This document shows, in pieces, positions 17,375 to 25,802 of a DNA stretch of 64,000 nucleotides (positions within the stretch are counted from its first letter, which is position 1; every line of letters begins with the position of its first letter). Source of the DNA: Pinibacter soli. GTDB taxonomy: Bacteria; Bacteroidota; Bacteroidia; Chitinophagales; Chitinophagaceae. The position numbers were made by a program, and so were the translations under genes. The notes under the pieces were generated by a model. The model saw only the letters and a list, made by a program, of their open reading frames with translations, was not told the origin of the DNA and ran no database searches. The stretch lies in contig NZ_JASBRG010000007.1 of NCBI RefSeq assembly GCF_029961145.1, positions 786,155-850,154 on the forward strand. The letters are read 5' to 3'.

Positions 17375-19255
17375 ATGGAAATTTCAGAAAATAGAATAAA
17401 GAAAAATATCTCTATAAAAGAGCTGGACAAGATTGTTGTCCGCTTTTCAGGTGACTCCGGCGATGGTATGCAGCTAACCGGTATGCAGTTTACAGACACC
17501 GCTGCATGGTTTGGAAACGACCTGAGCACATTTCCTGATTTCCCCTCCGAAATACGTGCCCCGATAGGCACCGTTGCAGGTGTTTCAGGCTTTCAGATAA
17601 ATTTTGGAAGCACTGAGATCTATACTCCGGGCGACAAATACGATGTGCTGGTGGCCATGAATGCAGCAGCATTAAAAGTTGACTTGCCCCGCTTGAAAAA
17701 AGGCGGCGTCATTCTTGCCAACACACAAGGATTTGATCATAAAAATTTATCGCTTGCCAAATATCCTGAAGGATCCAATCCGCTGGAAGGTAGTATAACG
17801 GATAATTATGTAGTACACAAAGTTGACATTACAAAGCTCACTAAAGAATGCCTGTCCGATCTTGGCTTAGGCGTTAAGGAAATAGAACGTTCCAAAAATA
17901 TGTTTGTGCTAGGCTTATTATTCTGGATGTTTGACAAGCCGCTGGACTACACGTTAAACTTCATCAAAGAAAAGTTTGGCAAAAAACCCGATATCGCCAA
18001 CGCCAATACCAAAGCGTTACAAGCCGGATGGAACTACGGTGAGAGTACAGAAATTTTTGTTACACAATATAAAGTCGCACCGGCAAAACTACCCCCCGGC
18101 ATATACCGCAATATCACAGGCAACCATGCTACAGCCATCGGCTTAATAGCCGCCTCTGAAAAATCAGGATTGCCTTTGTTTTTAGGTTCGTACCCTATTA
18201 CTCCTGCAACAGACATTTTACAAGAGCTTTCCAAATACAAAGCCAATGGCGTAAAAACATTCCAGGCAGAAGATGAAATTGCAGGTATCTGTTCGGCGAT
18301 TGGTGCATCCTACGCCGGCAACCTTGCAGTAACCACCACCTCGGGGCCGGGCATGGCTTTAAAGACAGAAGCGCTGGGACTTGCTACCATGCTGGAACAA
18401 CCCTTGGTGGTAATAGATGTACAGCGTGGCGGCCCTTCAACTGGGTTGCCTACAAAAACCGAACAGGCAGATCTGTTGATGGCTATGCATGGCCGTCATG
18501 GCGAAGCACCAGTGATAGTGCTGGCTGCATCCTCGCCTTCCGATTGCTTTGAAACAGTATTCGAAGCTTGTAAACTCTCACTCGAGCACATGACACCGGT
18601 TATATTTCTGAGTGATGGTTATATAGCCAATGGTTCAGAGCCATGGAAATTTCCTGCTGCATCTGATATAAAAGACATTCCGGTTACTTTCCTGGATAAG
18701 CCCAATGGAGAAGATGGAGCATTGCTGCCATACAAACGAAATGAAGACCTTGTACGACCCTGGATCAAACCCGGCACAAAAGGACTTATTCACCGGATTG
18801 GTGGTTTGGAGAAACAGGATGGAACAGGAGCTGTTTGCTACGAACCCGCCAACCATGAAAAGATGGTACGGCTTAGGGCAGAGAAAGTAAAAAAAATTGC
18901 AGACAGCCTTCCTCTTGCACAACCTGAAAGCGGCAGCACAAATGCCAAACTATTGGTACTGGGCTGGGGCTCCACTTACGGTGCCATTAAAACAGCCGTA
19001 AAAGAACTGCTTGCAGAAGGTTACGATGTTGCGCATGTCCATCTACGTCACATTAACCCCTTCCCTAAAAATTTAGGCGAATTGCTGCACGGATTCGATA
19101 AAGTTTTAATTCCCGAAATGAACTGCGGGCAACTGCTGCAACTGATAAGAGCGAAATACCTCGTGCCTGCAATCGGTTTTTCTAAGGTACAGGGAATGCC
19201 TTTTACCACAGTGGAGATAAAAGAAAAAATACTTGAAACACTAAAACCATTGTAA
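17375..19255 (+). CDS. korA: 2-oxoacid:ferredoxin oxidoreductase, fused gamma-alpha subunit
   Basis: 626 residues from ATG 17375, chosen because the alternative ATG at 17339 lies inside the hairpin stem. The N-terminal gamma domain (VVRFSGDSGDGMQLTGMQF, about residues 20-200) is fused to the alpha domain with GSYPITPATDILQEL, FQAEDEIAGICSAIGASYAG, TTTSGPGMALKTEALGLAT and RGGPSTGLPTKTEQADLL. This is the KorA layout of enzymes that oxidise 2-oxoglutarate or other 2-oxoacids to acyl-CoA with reduction of ferredoxin. 2-oxoglutarate is the likely substrate, from family knowledge, but not proven. It overlaps korB by one base (TAATG), so translation is coupled. Confidence 0.95.
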   Translation: MEISENRIKKNISIKELDKIVVRFSGDSGDGMQLTGMQFTDTAAWFGNDLSTFPDFPSEIRAPIGTVAGVSGFQINFGSTEIYTPGDKYDVLVAMNAAALKVDLPRLKKGGVILANTQGFDHKNLSLAKYPEGSNPLEGSITDNYVVHKVDITKLTKECLSDLGLGVKEIERSKNMFVLGLLFWMFDKPLDYTLNFIKEKFGKKPDIANANTKALQAGWNYGESTEIFVTQYKVAPAKLPPGIYRNITGNHATAIGLIAASEKSGLPLFLGSYPITPATDILQELSKYKANGVKTFQAEDEIAGICSAIGASYAGNLAVTTTSGPGMALKTEALGLATMLEQPLVVIDVQRGGPSTGLPTKTEQADLLMAMHGRHGEAPVIVLAASSPSDCFETVFEACKLSLEHMTPVIFLSDGYIANGSEPWKFPAASDIKDIPVTFLDKPNGEDGALLPYKRNEDLVRPWIKPGTKGLIHRIGGLEKQDGTGAVCYEPANHEKMVRLRAEKVKKIADSLPLAQPESGSTNAKLLVLGWGSTYGAIKTAVKELLAEGYDVAHVHLRHINPFPKNLGELLHGFDKVLIPEMNCGQLLQLIRAKYLVPAIGFSKVQGMPFTTVEIKEKILETLKPL

Positions 19256-20307
19256 TGGAAACGATTGCTACAGATGAAACAATGAGGCTCACGCCAAAAG
19301 ATTTTGCACCGGAAGCGGATGTAAAATGGTGCCCCGGTTGCGGTGATTATTCTATTCTGAAACAGGTGCAAACCATCTTCCCTGACCTGGGTGTACCGAA
19401 AGAAAACTTCGTTTTTATTTCCGGCATAGGTTGCTCATCACGTTTCACTTACTATATGGACACATATGGCATGCACTCTATTCATGGCCGTGCAGCCGCT
19501 ATTGCATCCGGTGTAAAGGCCGCCAATCCTGAACTAAGTGTATGGGTAATATCCGGTGACGGTGATTCATTGTCCATTGGCGGAAACCATTTCATTCATT
19601 TGATGAGGAAGAATTTTGACATAAACTATCTTATGTTCAACAACCAGATCTACAGCCTCACCAAAGGACAATATTCGCCCCTATCAGAAAAGGGGAAAAT
19701 AACAAAGACCTCTCCTTACGGCTCCATTGAAGAGCCATTCAATTCGATAGAGCTGGCATTAAGTGCAAAAGCATCTTTTGTGGCCCGCACGCTGGACCGC
19801 GATCCTAAGCACATGCAAGGCATCTTAAAAAGAGCACATGCACATAAGGGAACTTCTTTTGTAGAAGTCTACCAAAACTGTCCGGTGTTTAACGACGGCG
19901 CATTCTTTTCTTTCTCTGAAAAGGAAACCAAAAATGAAGACGCCATCCGTCTGGAACATGGCAAGCCGCTTGTGTTTGGCAACAACAATGAAAAAGGGAT
20001 CAGGCTGGATGGATTGACGCCTGTAATTGTAAACTTACAAGAGCAAAACATAAGCGCCGATGATTTGTGGATCCACGATGAGCATGACAAAACAAAAGCA
20101 ATCTTCATTGCAAGATTTTTTGATACAACGTTTAATAACGTTGCTTTCCCGAGGCCGTTTGGTGTAATCTATTCGCAGGAAAGGCCGGTGTATGAAGAAA
20201 TACTTTCGGCACAAATTGACCACCTCACTGCCTGTAAGGGAAAAATGTCTTTGGATCAAATATTGTCGGGCGAGAAAACATGGACGATTGGAGGTCCTGA
20301 GTTATGA
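19255..20307 (+). CDS. korB: 2-oxoacid:ferredoxin oxidoreductase, beta subunit
   Basis: 350 residues, partner of KorA. The start of the conserved part reads RLTPKDFAPEADVKWCPGCG, with Cys 26 and 29 forming the first half of the 4Fe-4S site; GIGCSSRF follows. The TPP-binding motif is SGDGDSLSIGGNHFIHLMRK, followed by NNQIYSLTKGQYSP. Together KorAB would produce succinyl-CoA and reduced ferredoxin, replacing the NAD-linked 2-oxoglutarate dehydrogenase. The next gene, nuoA, begins 101 bases later in the same direction. Confidence 0.95.
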   Translation: METIATDETMRLTPKDFAPEADVKWCPGCGDYSILKQVQTIFPDLGVPKENFVFISGIGCSSRFTYYMDTYGMHSIHGRAAAIASGVKAANPELSVWVISGDGDSLSIGGNHFIHLMRKNFDINYLMFNNQIYSLTKGQYSPLSEKGKITKTSPYGSIEEPFNSIELALSAKASFVARTLDRDPKHMQGILKRAHAHKGTSFVEVYQNCPVFNDGAFFSFSEKETKNEDAIRLEHGKPLVFGNNNEKGIRLDGLTPVIVNLQEQNISADDLWIHDEHDKTKAIFIARFFDTTFNNVAFPRPFGVIYSQERPVYEEILSAQIDHLTACKGKMSLDQILSGEKTWTIGGPEL

Positions 20308-20408
20308 GTTCCGGGTAGTGAGTTGCAGCTTTAAGTTGTAACATGCTTTTATACCTCATAACCTCCAACCGATAACTCAATACTCATAACTCAATATTCA
20401 ATACTCAT
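20308..20408. repeat. low-complexity imperfect inverted repeat between korB and nuoA
   Basis: The left end carries GAGTTATGAGTTCCGGG and GTGAGTT (starting over the korB stop); the right end carries AACTCAATACTCATAACTC and variants. The two sides are complementary over most of their length. It belongs to the same style of simple-word inverted repeat as those at 22947, 25630 and 29221. Confidence 0.5.
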
Positions 20409-20759
20409 ATGGGACCATTTTCACTCATAGTATTAACAATTGCAGCTGTCGCTTTTTCAGCGGGCGGTATTATGGCTGGTAAGTTATTTACCAAAGGCAG
20501 CAAAAACGCCCACAAGGGCCAGCCTTACGAATGCGGCATTCCTACACAAACGTCGCCGTGGCACCAGTTCAATGTCGGTTATTATTTGTTTGCACTGTTG
20601 TTCCTCATATTCGATGTGGAAATGGTTTTTATGTATCCCTGGGCGGTAGTAGTAAAGAAAATGGGCATGACTGCGTTGTTCGAAATAATCATTTTCATTT
20701 TCATTTTATTTATGGGCTTTTTATACGCCCACAAAAAAGGAGCGTTAAAATGGATGTAA
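20409..20759 (+). CDS. nuoA: NADH-quinone oxidoreductase subunit A
   Basis: 116 residues with three membrane helices (about 4-24, 58-80, 88-108). The hallmark YECGIP loop and [13 protein letters not shown] are present. NuoA is a small membrane subunit at the junction of the quinone module and the membrane arm. Its last ten bases overlap nuoB. The gene opens the nuoABCDHIJKLMN run. Confidence 0.97.
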   Translation: MGPFSLIVLTIAAVAFSAGGIMAGKLFTKGSKNAHKGQPYECGIPTQTSPWHQFNVGYYLFALLFLIFDVEMVFMYPWAVVVKKMGMTALFEIIIFIFILFMGFLYAHKKGALKWM

Positions 20760-21313
20760 CAGAAAATATAGAAGTGGCGCAAACTAAACAACAGGAAGCG
20801 TTTCCGGGTCGCATCATTCCAACACATGGCGGCGGCATCATAGCCTCAACTATCCAGGATGTTATCAACTGGGCACGTTCAAATTCATTGTGGCCCCTCA
20901 CGTTCGCCACCAGTTGCTGCGGCATTGAAATGATGAGTGTGGCATCTTCCAAATACGACTTCTCACGCTTTGGCTTTGAAGTAGCAAGAGCCTCGCCCCG
21001 CCAGGCAGATGTTATCATTGTAGCCGGTACGATCGTTCAAAAGATGGCGCCGGTTCTCAAGAGATTATACGACCAGATGGCCGACCCCAAATATGTTATA
21101 GCAATGGGCGCTTGTGCCATTAGCGGCGGACCATTTTTTTACAATACCTATTCAGTAATTAAAGGTGCAGATCATGTGATTCCTGTTGATGTTTATATAC
21201 CGGGCTGTCCTCCGCGACCAGAGGCCCTGCTCCACGCATTGATTACACTGCAGGGAAAAATAAAAAGTGGAATGACCAGAGAACAAATAAAAGCAAATCC
21301 CATTCAGTTATGA
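20750..21313 (+). CDS. nuoB: NADH-quinone oxidoreductase subunit B
   Basis: The start is ATG 20750, overlapping the end of nuoA by ten bases; the frame is open further left but only as antifunctional overlap with nuoA. The product has 187 residues. The N2 4Fe-4S ligands are visible: [10 protein letters not shown] (two adjacent Cys), MGACAISGG and [14 protein letters not shown]. The segment [19 protein letters not shown] is the family signature. NuoB carries the last cluster of the chain, which passes electrons to quinone. It overlaps nuoC by four bases. Confidence 0.97.
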   Translation: MDVTENIEVAQTKQQEAFPGRIIPTHGGGIIASTIQDVINWARSNSLWPLTFATSCCGIEMMSVASSKYDFSRFGFEVARASPRQADVIIVAGTIVQKMAPVLKRLYDQMADPKYVIAMGACAISGGPFFYNTYSVIKGADHVIPVDVYIPGCPPRPEALLHALITLQGKIKSGMTREQIKANPIQL

Positions 21314-21762
21314 CAAACGAAGCCATAAAAGAATTTGTGTCTAATGCGCTGCCCTCGGCAACATTTGATGAGAGCGGAGAATTTTTTACCATTCAGATTG
21401 AGGCAGTGCAATGGAGGCCACTGGCGAGGTTGCTACATAGTGCACCTTACAATTTTGACTACTTATTTTGCCTGACATGTGTAGACTGGAAAACACATTT
21501 CACTAACGTGTATCATCTTACATCTACCGATCACAGGCGTGCAATTGTTGTGAAGGCAAAGGTTGACAGAAACGATCCTTTGATAGAAACGGTTTCAGAT
21601 ATATGGAAGACAGCAGAGTTTCACGAGCGGGAAGTATTCGACCTGTTTGGTGTCCGGTTCAAAAACCATCCTGACTTAAGACGATTGATCTTAACAGACG
21701 ATTTCGAAGGTTATCCTCTGCGTAAAGACTTTGAGGACGCTGTTAATATGATAAAATTATAA
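21310..21762 (+). CDS. nuoC: NADH-quinone oxidoreductase subunit C (30 kDa type)
   Basis: 150 residues with the signature [20 protein letters not shown] and the typical C-terminal [16 protein letters not shown]. It is a separate gene and not fused to nuoD as in Bacteroides and enterobacteria. It overlaps nuoB by ATGA, and 36 bases separate it from nuoD, including a small palindrome (TCCCGC-AA-GCGGGA, near 21771-21784). Confidence 0.95.
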   Translation: MTNEAIKEFVSNALPSATFDESGEFFTIQIEAVQWRPLARLLHSAPYNFDYLFCLTCVDWKTHFTNVYHLTSTDHRRAIVVKAKVDRNDPLIETVSDIWKTAEFHEREVFDLFGVRFKNHPDLRRLILTDDFEGYPLRKDFEDAVNMIKL

Positions 21763-21798
21763 AGCTTCATTCCCGCAAGCGGGACACACAAGAGCCAT

Positions 21799-22920
21799 AT
21801 GTATACAGAAACACAGATTATCAGCAATAGTAACGACGAACTGGTGGTAAACGTGGGACCACAACACCCTGCTACGCATGGCGTGTTGCACCTCGTGATT
21901 ACTCTACAGGGAGAAACGATAAAAAAAGTAGAACCGCATCTGGGCTATATCCATCGCTCTATCGAAAAAATGTGTGAAAGCCTTACTTACAGGCAATTCA
22001 TTTATGCCAGCAGCCGCATGGATTATCTGTCTGCACACATTAACAATCACGCATGTGCATTGGCGGTAGAGAAAGGCATGCAAATAGAAGTGCCGCAAAG
22101 AGCCCAATATATACGTGTAATTATGGATGAACTTACACGTATAGCTTCTCACGAATTGTGGTGGGGCGCCATGGCTATGGATCTGGGGGCCTTCACTCCT
22201 TTCTTTTACGCATTCAGAGAGCGTGAAAAGATCACTGATATAATGGAGGAAACCTGCGGCGCACGACTCACCATGAATTACATGGTGCCCGGCGGCGTGA
22301 TGACAGACATCCATCCTGACTTCCAAAAAAAGGTAAAAGAGTTTATTGAACTCTTCAAATCGAAGATCGATGAATATGATGAGTTGGTAACAGGCAATAT
22401 TATTTTCCAGAATCGGACGAAAGGTGTTGGTTATTTATCTAAAGCTGATGCTATTTCATACGGCTGCACGGGAGCTGTAGCCAGGGGCAGTGGTGTATCA
22501 TGCGACATCAGAAAGTTATATCCTTACGATATATATGACAAGGTGGTCTTTGATGAAATTTTAGAAACAGAAGGTGATTCTTTTGCACGTTATATGGTAC
22601 GCATGCGGGAAATGAGAGAATCAGTAAAAATTATTGAGCAGTTGATTGACAATATTCCCGAAGGTGAACACCAGGCAAAAACAAAGGCGGTATTGAAGTT
22701 GCCAAAAGGCGATTTCTATACAAGAGTGGAAACGGCAAGAGGTGAACTGGGCGTGTACATTGTAAGTGAAGGCGCTACGACGCCTTACAGGATCAAGTTT
22801 CGCTCACCGGGATTCTCCAACCTTTCTGCCCTTGATCAAATGGCAAGAGGTGGCAAAATAGGCGACCTGATGGCAACAATGGGAACATTGGATTTGGTAA
22901 TACCGGATATTGATAGATGA
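21799..22920 (+). CDS. nuoD: NADH-quinone oxidoreductase subunit D (49 kDa type)
   Basis: 373 residues, slightly shorter than many NuoD proteins. It contains the quinone-site region VNVGPQHPATHGVLHL, then HLGYIHRSIEKMCESLTYRQ, SSRMDYLSAHINNHA and the C-terminal GDLMATMGTLDLVIPDIDR. With NuoB it forms the quinone-binding pocket. In 14-subunit operons nuoE, nuoF and nuoG normally follow here; in this window only 119 bases of repeat-bearing DNA separate nuoD from nuoH. Confidence 0.96.
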   Translation: MYTETQIISNSNDELVVNVGPQHPATHGVLHLVITLQGETIKKVEPHLGYIHRSIEKMCESLTYRQFIYASSRMDYLSAHINNHACALAVEKGMQIEVPQRAQYIRVIMDELTRIASHELWWGAMAMDLGAFTPFFYAFREREKITDIMEETCGARLTMNYMVPGGVMTDIHPDFQKKVKEFIELFKSKIDEYDELVTGNIIFQNRTKGVGYLSKADAISYGCTGAVARGSGVSCDIRKLYPYDIYDKVVFDEILETEGDSFARYMVRMREMRESVKIIEQLIDNIPEGEHQAKTKAVLKLPKGDFYTRVETARGELGVYIVSEGATTPYRIKFRSPGFSNLSALDQMARGGKIGDLMATMGTLDLVIPDIDR

Positions 22921-22946
22921 AGGAAACTGGAATTAGAAATTAGGAA

Positions 22947-23018
22947 TTAGTTGATAGTTGTTGGACTTAAGCGGCAAATATTCTCCCTAAAACCTAACAA
23001 CAAACAACTATCAACTAA
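22947..23018. repeat. 16-bp perfect inverted repeat between nuoD and nuoH
   Basis: Arms TTAGTTGATAGTTGTT (22947-22962) and AACAACTATCAACTAA (23003-23018) are exact inverse copies around a 40-base loop. Simple ATTAGG-like words lie on the left, and AAAACTC words on the right up to the nuoH start. The place is where nuoEFG would be expected. Confidence 0.6.
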
Positions 23019-23039
23019 CAATTCAAAACTCAAAACTCT

Positions 23040-24116
23040 ATGTATAGTTTGCATGCCATAACAGATTCTATTCAAAACTGGTTGAGTGTCAGGTTTAGCC
23101 CGCTATGGGTGTTGATAATAGAAAGTCTTATTGTAATTGTACTGGCTATTGCCTTGTTTGCAGTTTTAGGTTTAGTACTGGTGTGGCTGGAAAGAAAAGT
23201 GGCTGCACATATGCAAATCCGTCTCGGGCCAAATCGCCTTGGGCCTGCCGGCATTTTCCAGACATCTGCCGATACACTGAAACTGATTTTGAAGGAAGGA
23301 TTAACTCCCGATGGCGCAGATAAACTTTTATTCAACTTCGCACCATTTATTGTAATGATTGTGGCCATGCTGGCCCTGGCGCCCATTGCCTTTGCCAATG
23401 GCTTTCAAATATGGGACGTGAACATTGGAGTACTCTATGTATCTGCTGTTTCCTCACTTTCCGTAATAGGTATTCTGATAGCCGGATGGGCAAGTAACAA
23501 CAAGTATTCATTGCTTGGTGCAATGCGCAGTGGAGCGCAGATTGTAAGTTATGAGCTTTCGGCCGGACTCTCCATTCTCACCATTGTAGTACTTACCGGC
23601 AGCCTGCAGATTTCAGATATCGTTCATGCGCAACAAAACGGCTGGTGGTTATTTAAGGGGCATATTCCCGTTATTATAGCCTTCGTTATTTTTCTTATTG
23701 CAGCAACAGCCGAAACAAACAGGGCGCCCTTCGATCTGGCAGAGGCCGAGTCGGAGCTTACTGCAGGTTTTCACACGGAATATTCGGGGATGAAGTTCGC
23801 TTTGTTTTTCCTGGCGGAGTACATCAACATATTTATTGTGTGTGCCATTGGCGCAACACTTTTCCTTGGAGGCTGGATGCCTTTCCACATAGGTGATTGG
23901 ACACAGTTTAACCACGTTATGGATTATATACCATCATCTATATGGTTTTTTGGAAAAACCTTCTTTTTAATTTTTCTGATCATGTGGTTCAGGTGGACAT
24001 TCCCCCGACTGAGGGTAGACCAACTGTTAACCCTCGAATGGAAATATTTGTTACCTATCAGTCTTTTCAATTTGCTGCTGGTAACGGTTATCGCGATTAT
24101 GAACTGGCACTTTTAA
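23040..24116 (+). CDS. nuoH: NADH-quinone oxidoreductase subunit H
   Basis: 358 residues with about eight membrane helices. Signature segments are LVWLERKVAAHMQIRLGPNR near residue 50 and ETNRAPFDLAEAESELTAGF near 225, which belong to the quinone chamber entrance. NuoH connects the peripheral arm to the proton-pumping subunits. It is preceded by the 22947-23018 repeat and followed by an 80-base gap before nuoI. Confidence 0.97.
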   Translation: MYSLHAITDSIQNWLSVRFSPLWVLIIESLIVIVLAIALFAVLGLVLVWLERKVAAHMQIRLGPNRLGPAGIFQTSADTLKLILKEGLTPDGADKLLFNFAPFIVMIVAMLALAPIAFANGFQIWDVNIGVLYVSAVSSLSVIGILIAGWASNNKYSLLGAMRSGAQIVSYELSAGLSILTIVVLTGSLQISDIVHAQQNGWWLFKGHIPVIIAFVIFLIAATAETNRAPFDLAEAESELTAGFHTEYSGMKFALFFLAEYINIFIVCAIGATLFLGGWMPFHIGDWTQFNHVMDYIPSSIWFFGKTFFLIFLIMWFRWTFPRLRVDQLLTLEWKYLLPISLFNLLLVTVIAIMNWHF

Positions 24117-24196
24117 ATTAATAATTAGGAATTAACAGGGAGCTATTCATTCGTTTGCTGGACGTGAACTATTTCAAAATTATTTAAACACTAAAA

Positions 24197-24673
24197 ATGT
24201 TTATTAAAGAATACATAACGGAAATCGCAAAGGCTACAAAGTCGCTGTGGACGGGCATGAGGCTCACGGGACATTATTTCATACGGCTAAAAACAGTTAT
24301 TACAGAGCAATATCCGGATAACCGCGATACATTAAAAATGGCAGAAAGGTTTCGCGGTGAAGTTACTATGCCGCATGATGAAAACAACCAGCATGCCTGC
24401 ACCGGATGTACCGCTTGCGAACTTGCCTGCCCCAATGCTACCATTAAAGTGATTACAAAGTTTGAACTGACACCGGAAAACAAAAAGAAAAAAGCATTGG
24501 ACACTTTTGTTTACCACCTCGATATGTGTACACTCTGCGGCTTATGCGTGGACGCGTGCCCAACCGGAGCAATTCAGATGGGGCAAAACTTTGAACATAG
24601 TGTTTACGATCGGAGCACACTGACAAAAAAATTAAATAAACCCGGTTCCAAAATCAGAGAGGGAGTTGAATAA
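24197..24673 (+). CDS. nuoI: NADH-quinone oxidoreductase subunit I (2[4Fe-4S])
   Basis: 158 residues with two 4Fe-4S motifs, CTGCTACELACP and CTLCGLCVDACP, which hold clusters N6a and N6b. The N-terminal amphipathic segment (MFIKEYITEIAKATKSLWTG) fits attachment to the membrane arm. In complexes without NuoEFG this subunit is the exposed electron entry point, so it is the likely docking site for ferredoxin; this is inference from chloroplast NDH-1 and archaeal Fpo relatives. It overlaps nuoJ by one base. Confidence 0.96.
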   Translation: MFIKEYITEIAKATKSLWTGMRLTGHYFIRLKTVITEQYPDNRDTLKMAERFRGEVTMPHDENNQHACTGCTACELACPNATIKVITKFELTPENKKKKALDTFVYHLDMCTLCGLCVDACPTGAIQMGQNFEHSVYDRSTLTKKLNKPGSKIREGVE

Positions 24674-25296
24674 TGGATACTTCAGCAATTATATTTTATG
24701 CCATCTCGGCTTTTACGCTCGCAATGGGTTTGATGGCAGTAACGTCATCAAAAATTTTCAGATCTGCCATTTGGCTCTTACTGTCACTGGTGGGAATTGC
24801 CGCACTCTATTTTTGGATGCAGGTGGAATTTATCGCTGCCATTCAAATCATCGTATATGTTGGCGGCATTGTTGTCCTGATCATTTTTTCCATTTTCCTG
24901 ACGCAGCAGGCGGGCACAAAAATGCCAAAGCCGTCATTAAAGCGCATGATCGCATCTGCGCTGGCAGCGCTTTTCGGTCTCTTCTTTTCATTTAACCTTA
25001 TTAACCATTATGGCTTTAGCAATACAGGTTCCCCGCATTTCAGCGTATCTGTAAACGATGTGGGCACGCAAATGCTAAGCACAACAGAACATGGATATAT
25101 CCTGCCTTTTGAGGTTGTAAGCATGTTGCTGTTATCTGCCATGGTTGGCTGCATTGTTATTGCCATAAAGCCACCGGAAGAGCAACCGAAAAAAGACAAA
25201 GCAGAACTTGAAAACGAGCATATAGATATTCCCGAAACAGTTCAGGAATATGTGGATGCAACTATTTCCGAACCATTAATTACAACGGAGGTTTAA
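24673..25296 (+). CDS. nuoJ: NADH-quinone oxidoreductase subunit J
   Basis: 207 residues with five predicted helices; the signature is FIAAIQIIVYVGGIVVLIIF near residue 60. The C-terminus (about 35 residues after the last helix) is hydrophilic and rich in Glu and Lys. It starts on the last base of the nuoI stop codon and ends directly against the nuoK start. Confidence 0.94.
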   Translation: MDTSAIIFYAISAFTLAMGLMAVTSSKIFRSAIWLLLSLVGIAALYFWMQVEFIAAIQIIVYVGGIVVLIIFSIFLTQQAGTKMPKPSLKRMIASALAALFGLFFSFNLINHYGFSNTGSPHFSVSVNDVGTQMLSTTEHGYILPFEVVSMLLLSAMVGCIVIAIKPPEEQPKKDKAELENEHIDIPETVQEYVDATISEPLITTEV

Positions 25297-25611
25297 ATGA
25301 GCACAGTACCACTGACGCATATTTTATTTGTAAGTACGGCCCTGTTCTTTACAGGAATGTACGGCTTGTTTACACGTAGAAATATGATCACCATTCTAAT
25401 GTCGGTCGAATTGATATTAAATAGCGTAAACATCAATTTCGTTGCGTTCAACAAATATCTGTATCCGCAAAAAATGGAAGGGATATTTTTTACCATATTC
25501 ATCATCACAATTGCAGCCGCAGAGGCAGCCGTGGCGATTGCCATTGTTATTAATTTATACAGAACACACAAATCCATTGATGTGGATGATGCAACGGAGA
25601 TGAAGTGGTGA
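25297..25611 (+). CDS. nuoK: NADH-quinone oxidoreductase subunit K
   Basis: 104 residues and three helices, with the typical RRNMITILMSVELILNSVNI segment containing the conserved membrane glutamate, and a second Glu in AAAEAAVAIAIVINLYR. It begins on the base after the nuoJ stop. A purine-rich GGAGG sits nine bases before its ATG, an unusually good ribosome-binding site for this window. Confidence 0.96.
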   Translation: MSTVPLTHILFVSTALFFTGMYGLFTRRNMITILMSVELILNSVNINFVAFNKYLYPQKMEGIFFTIFIITIAAAEAAVAIAIVINLYRTHKSIDVDDATEMKW

Positions 25612-25629
25612 AGGAGAACGATTTCAATT

Positions 25630-25765
25630 AATTAATAATTAATAATTAACAATTAACAAGGCTGCCCCATTTTGAGTACGGCCTGTTGAATGTTCAACTA
25701 TAGAGACGCTTAACCTTTCGTCACGAATGCTACAACTATTAATTCTTAATTATTAATTATTAATT
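25630..25765. repeat. 20-bp perfect inverted repeat between nuoK and nuoL
   Basis: AATTAATAATTAATAATTAA at 25630-25649 is exactly inverted at 25746-25765 and encloses about 96 bases of ordinary sequence. The whole 191-base gap has no reading frame. The stem is all A/T and therefore weak, but its length makes chance unlikely. Confidence 0.6.
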
Positions 25766-25802
25766 CCCAACAAATCAATAACTGAACAGAAATATATTCT
25801 TT

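Noticed and set aside
22921-23039. Remnants of nuoE, nuoF or nuoG between nuoD and nuoH
   Set aside because: The gap is only 119 bases and consists of simple-word repeats. No Fe-S or NADH-binding motif can be read in any frame.
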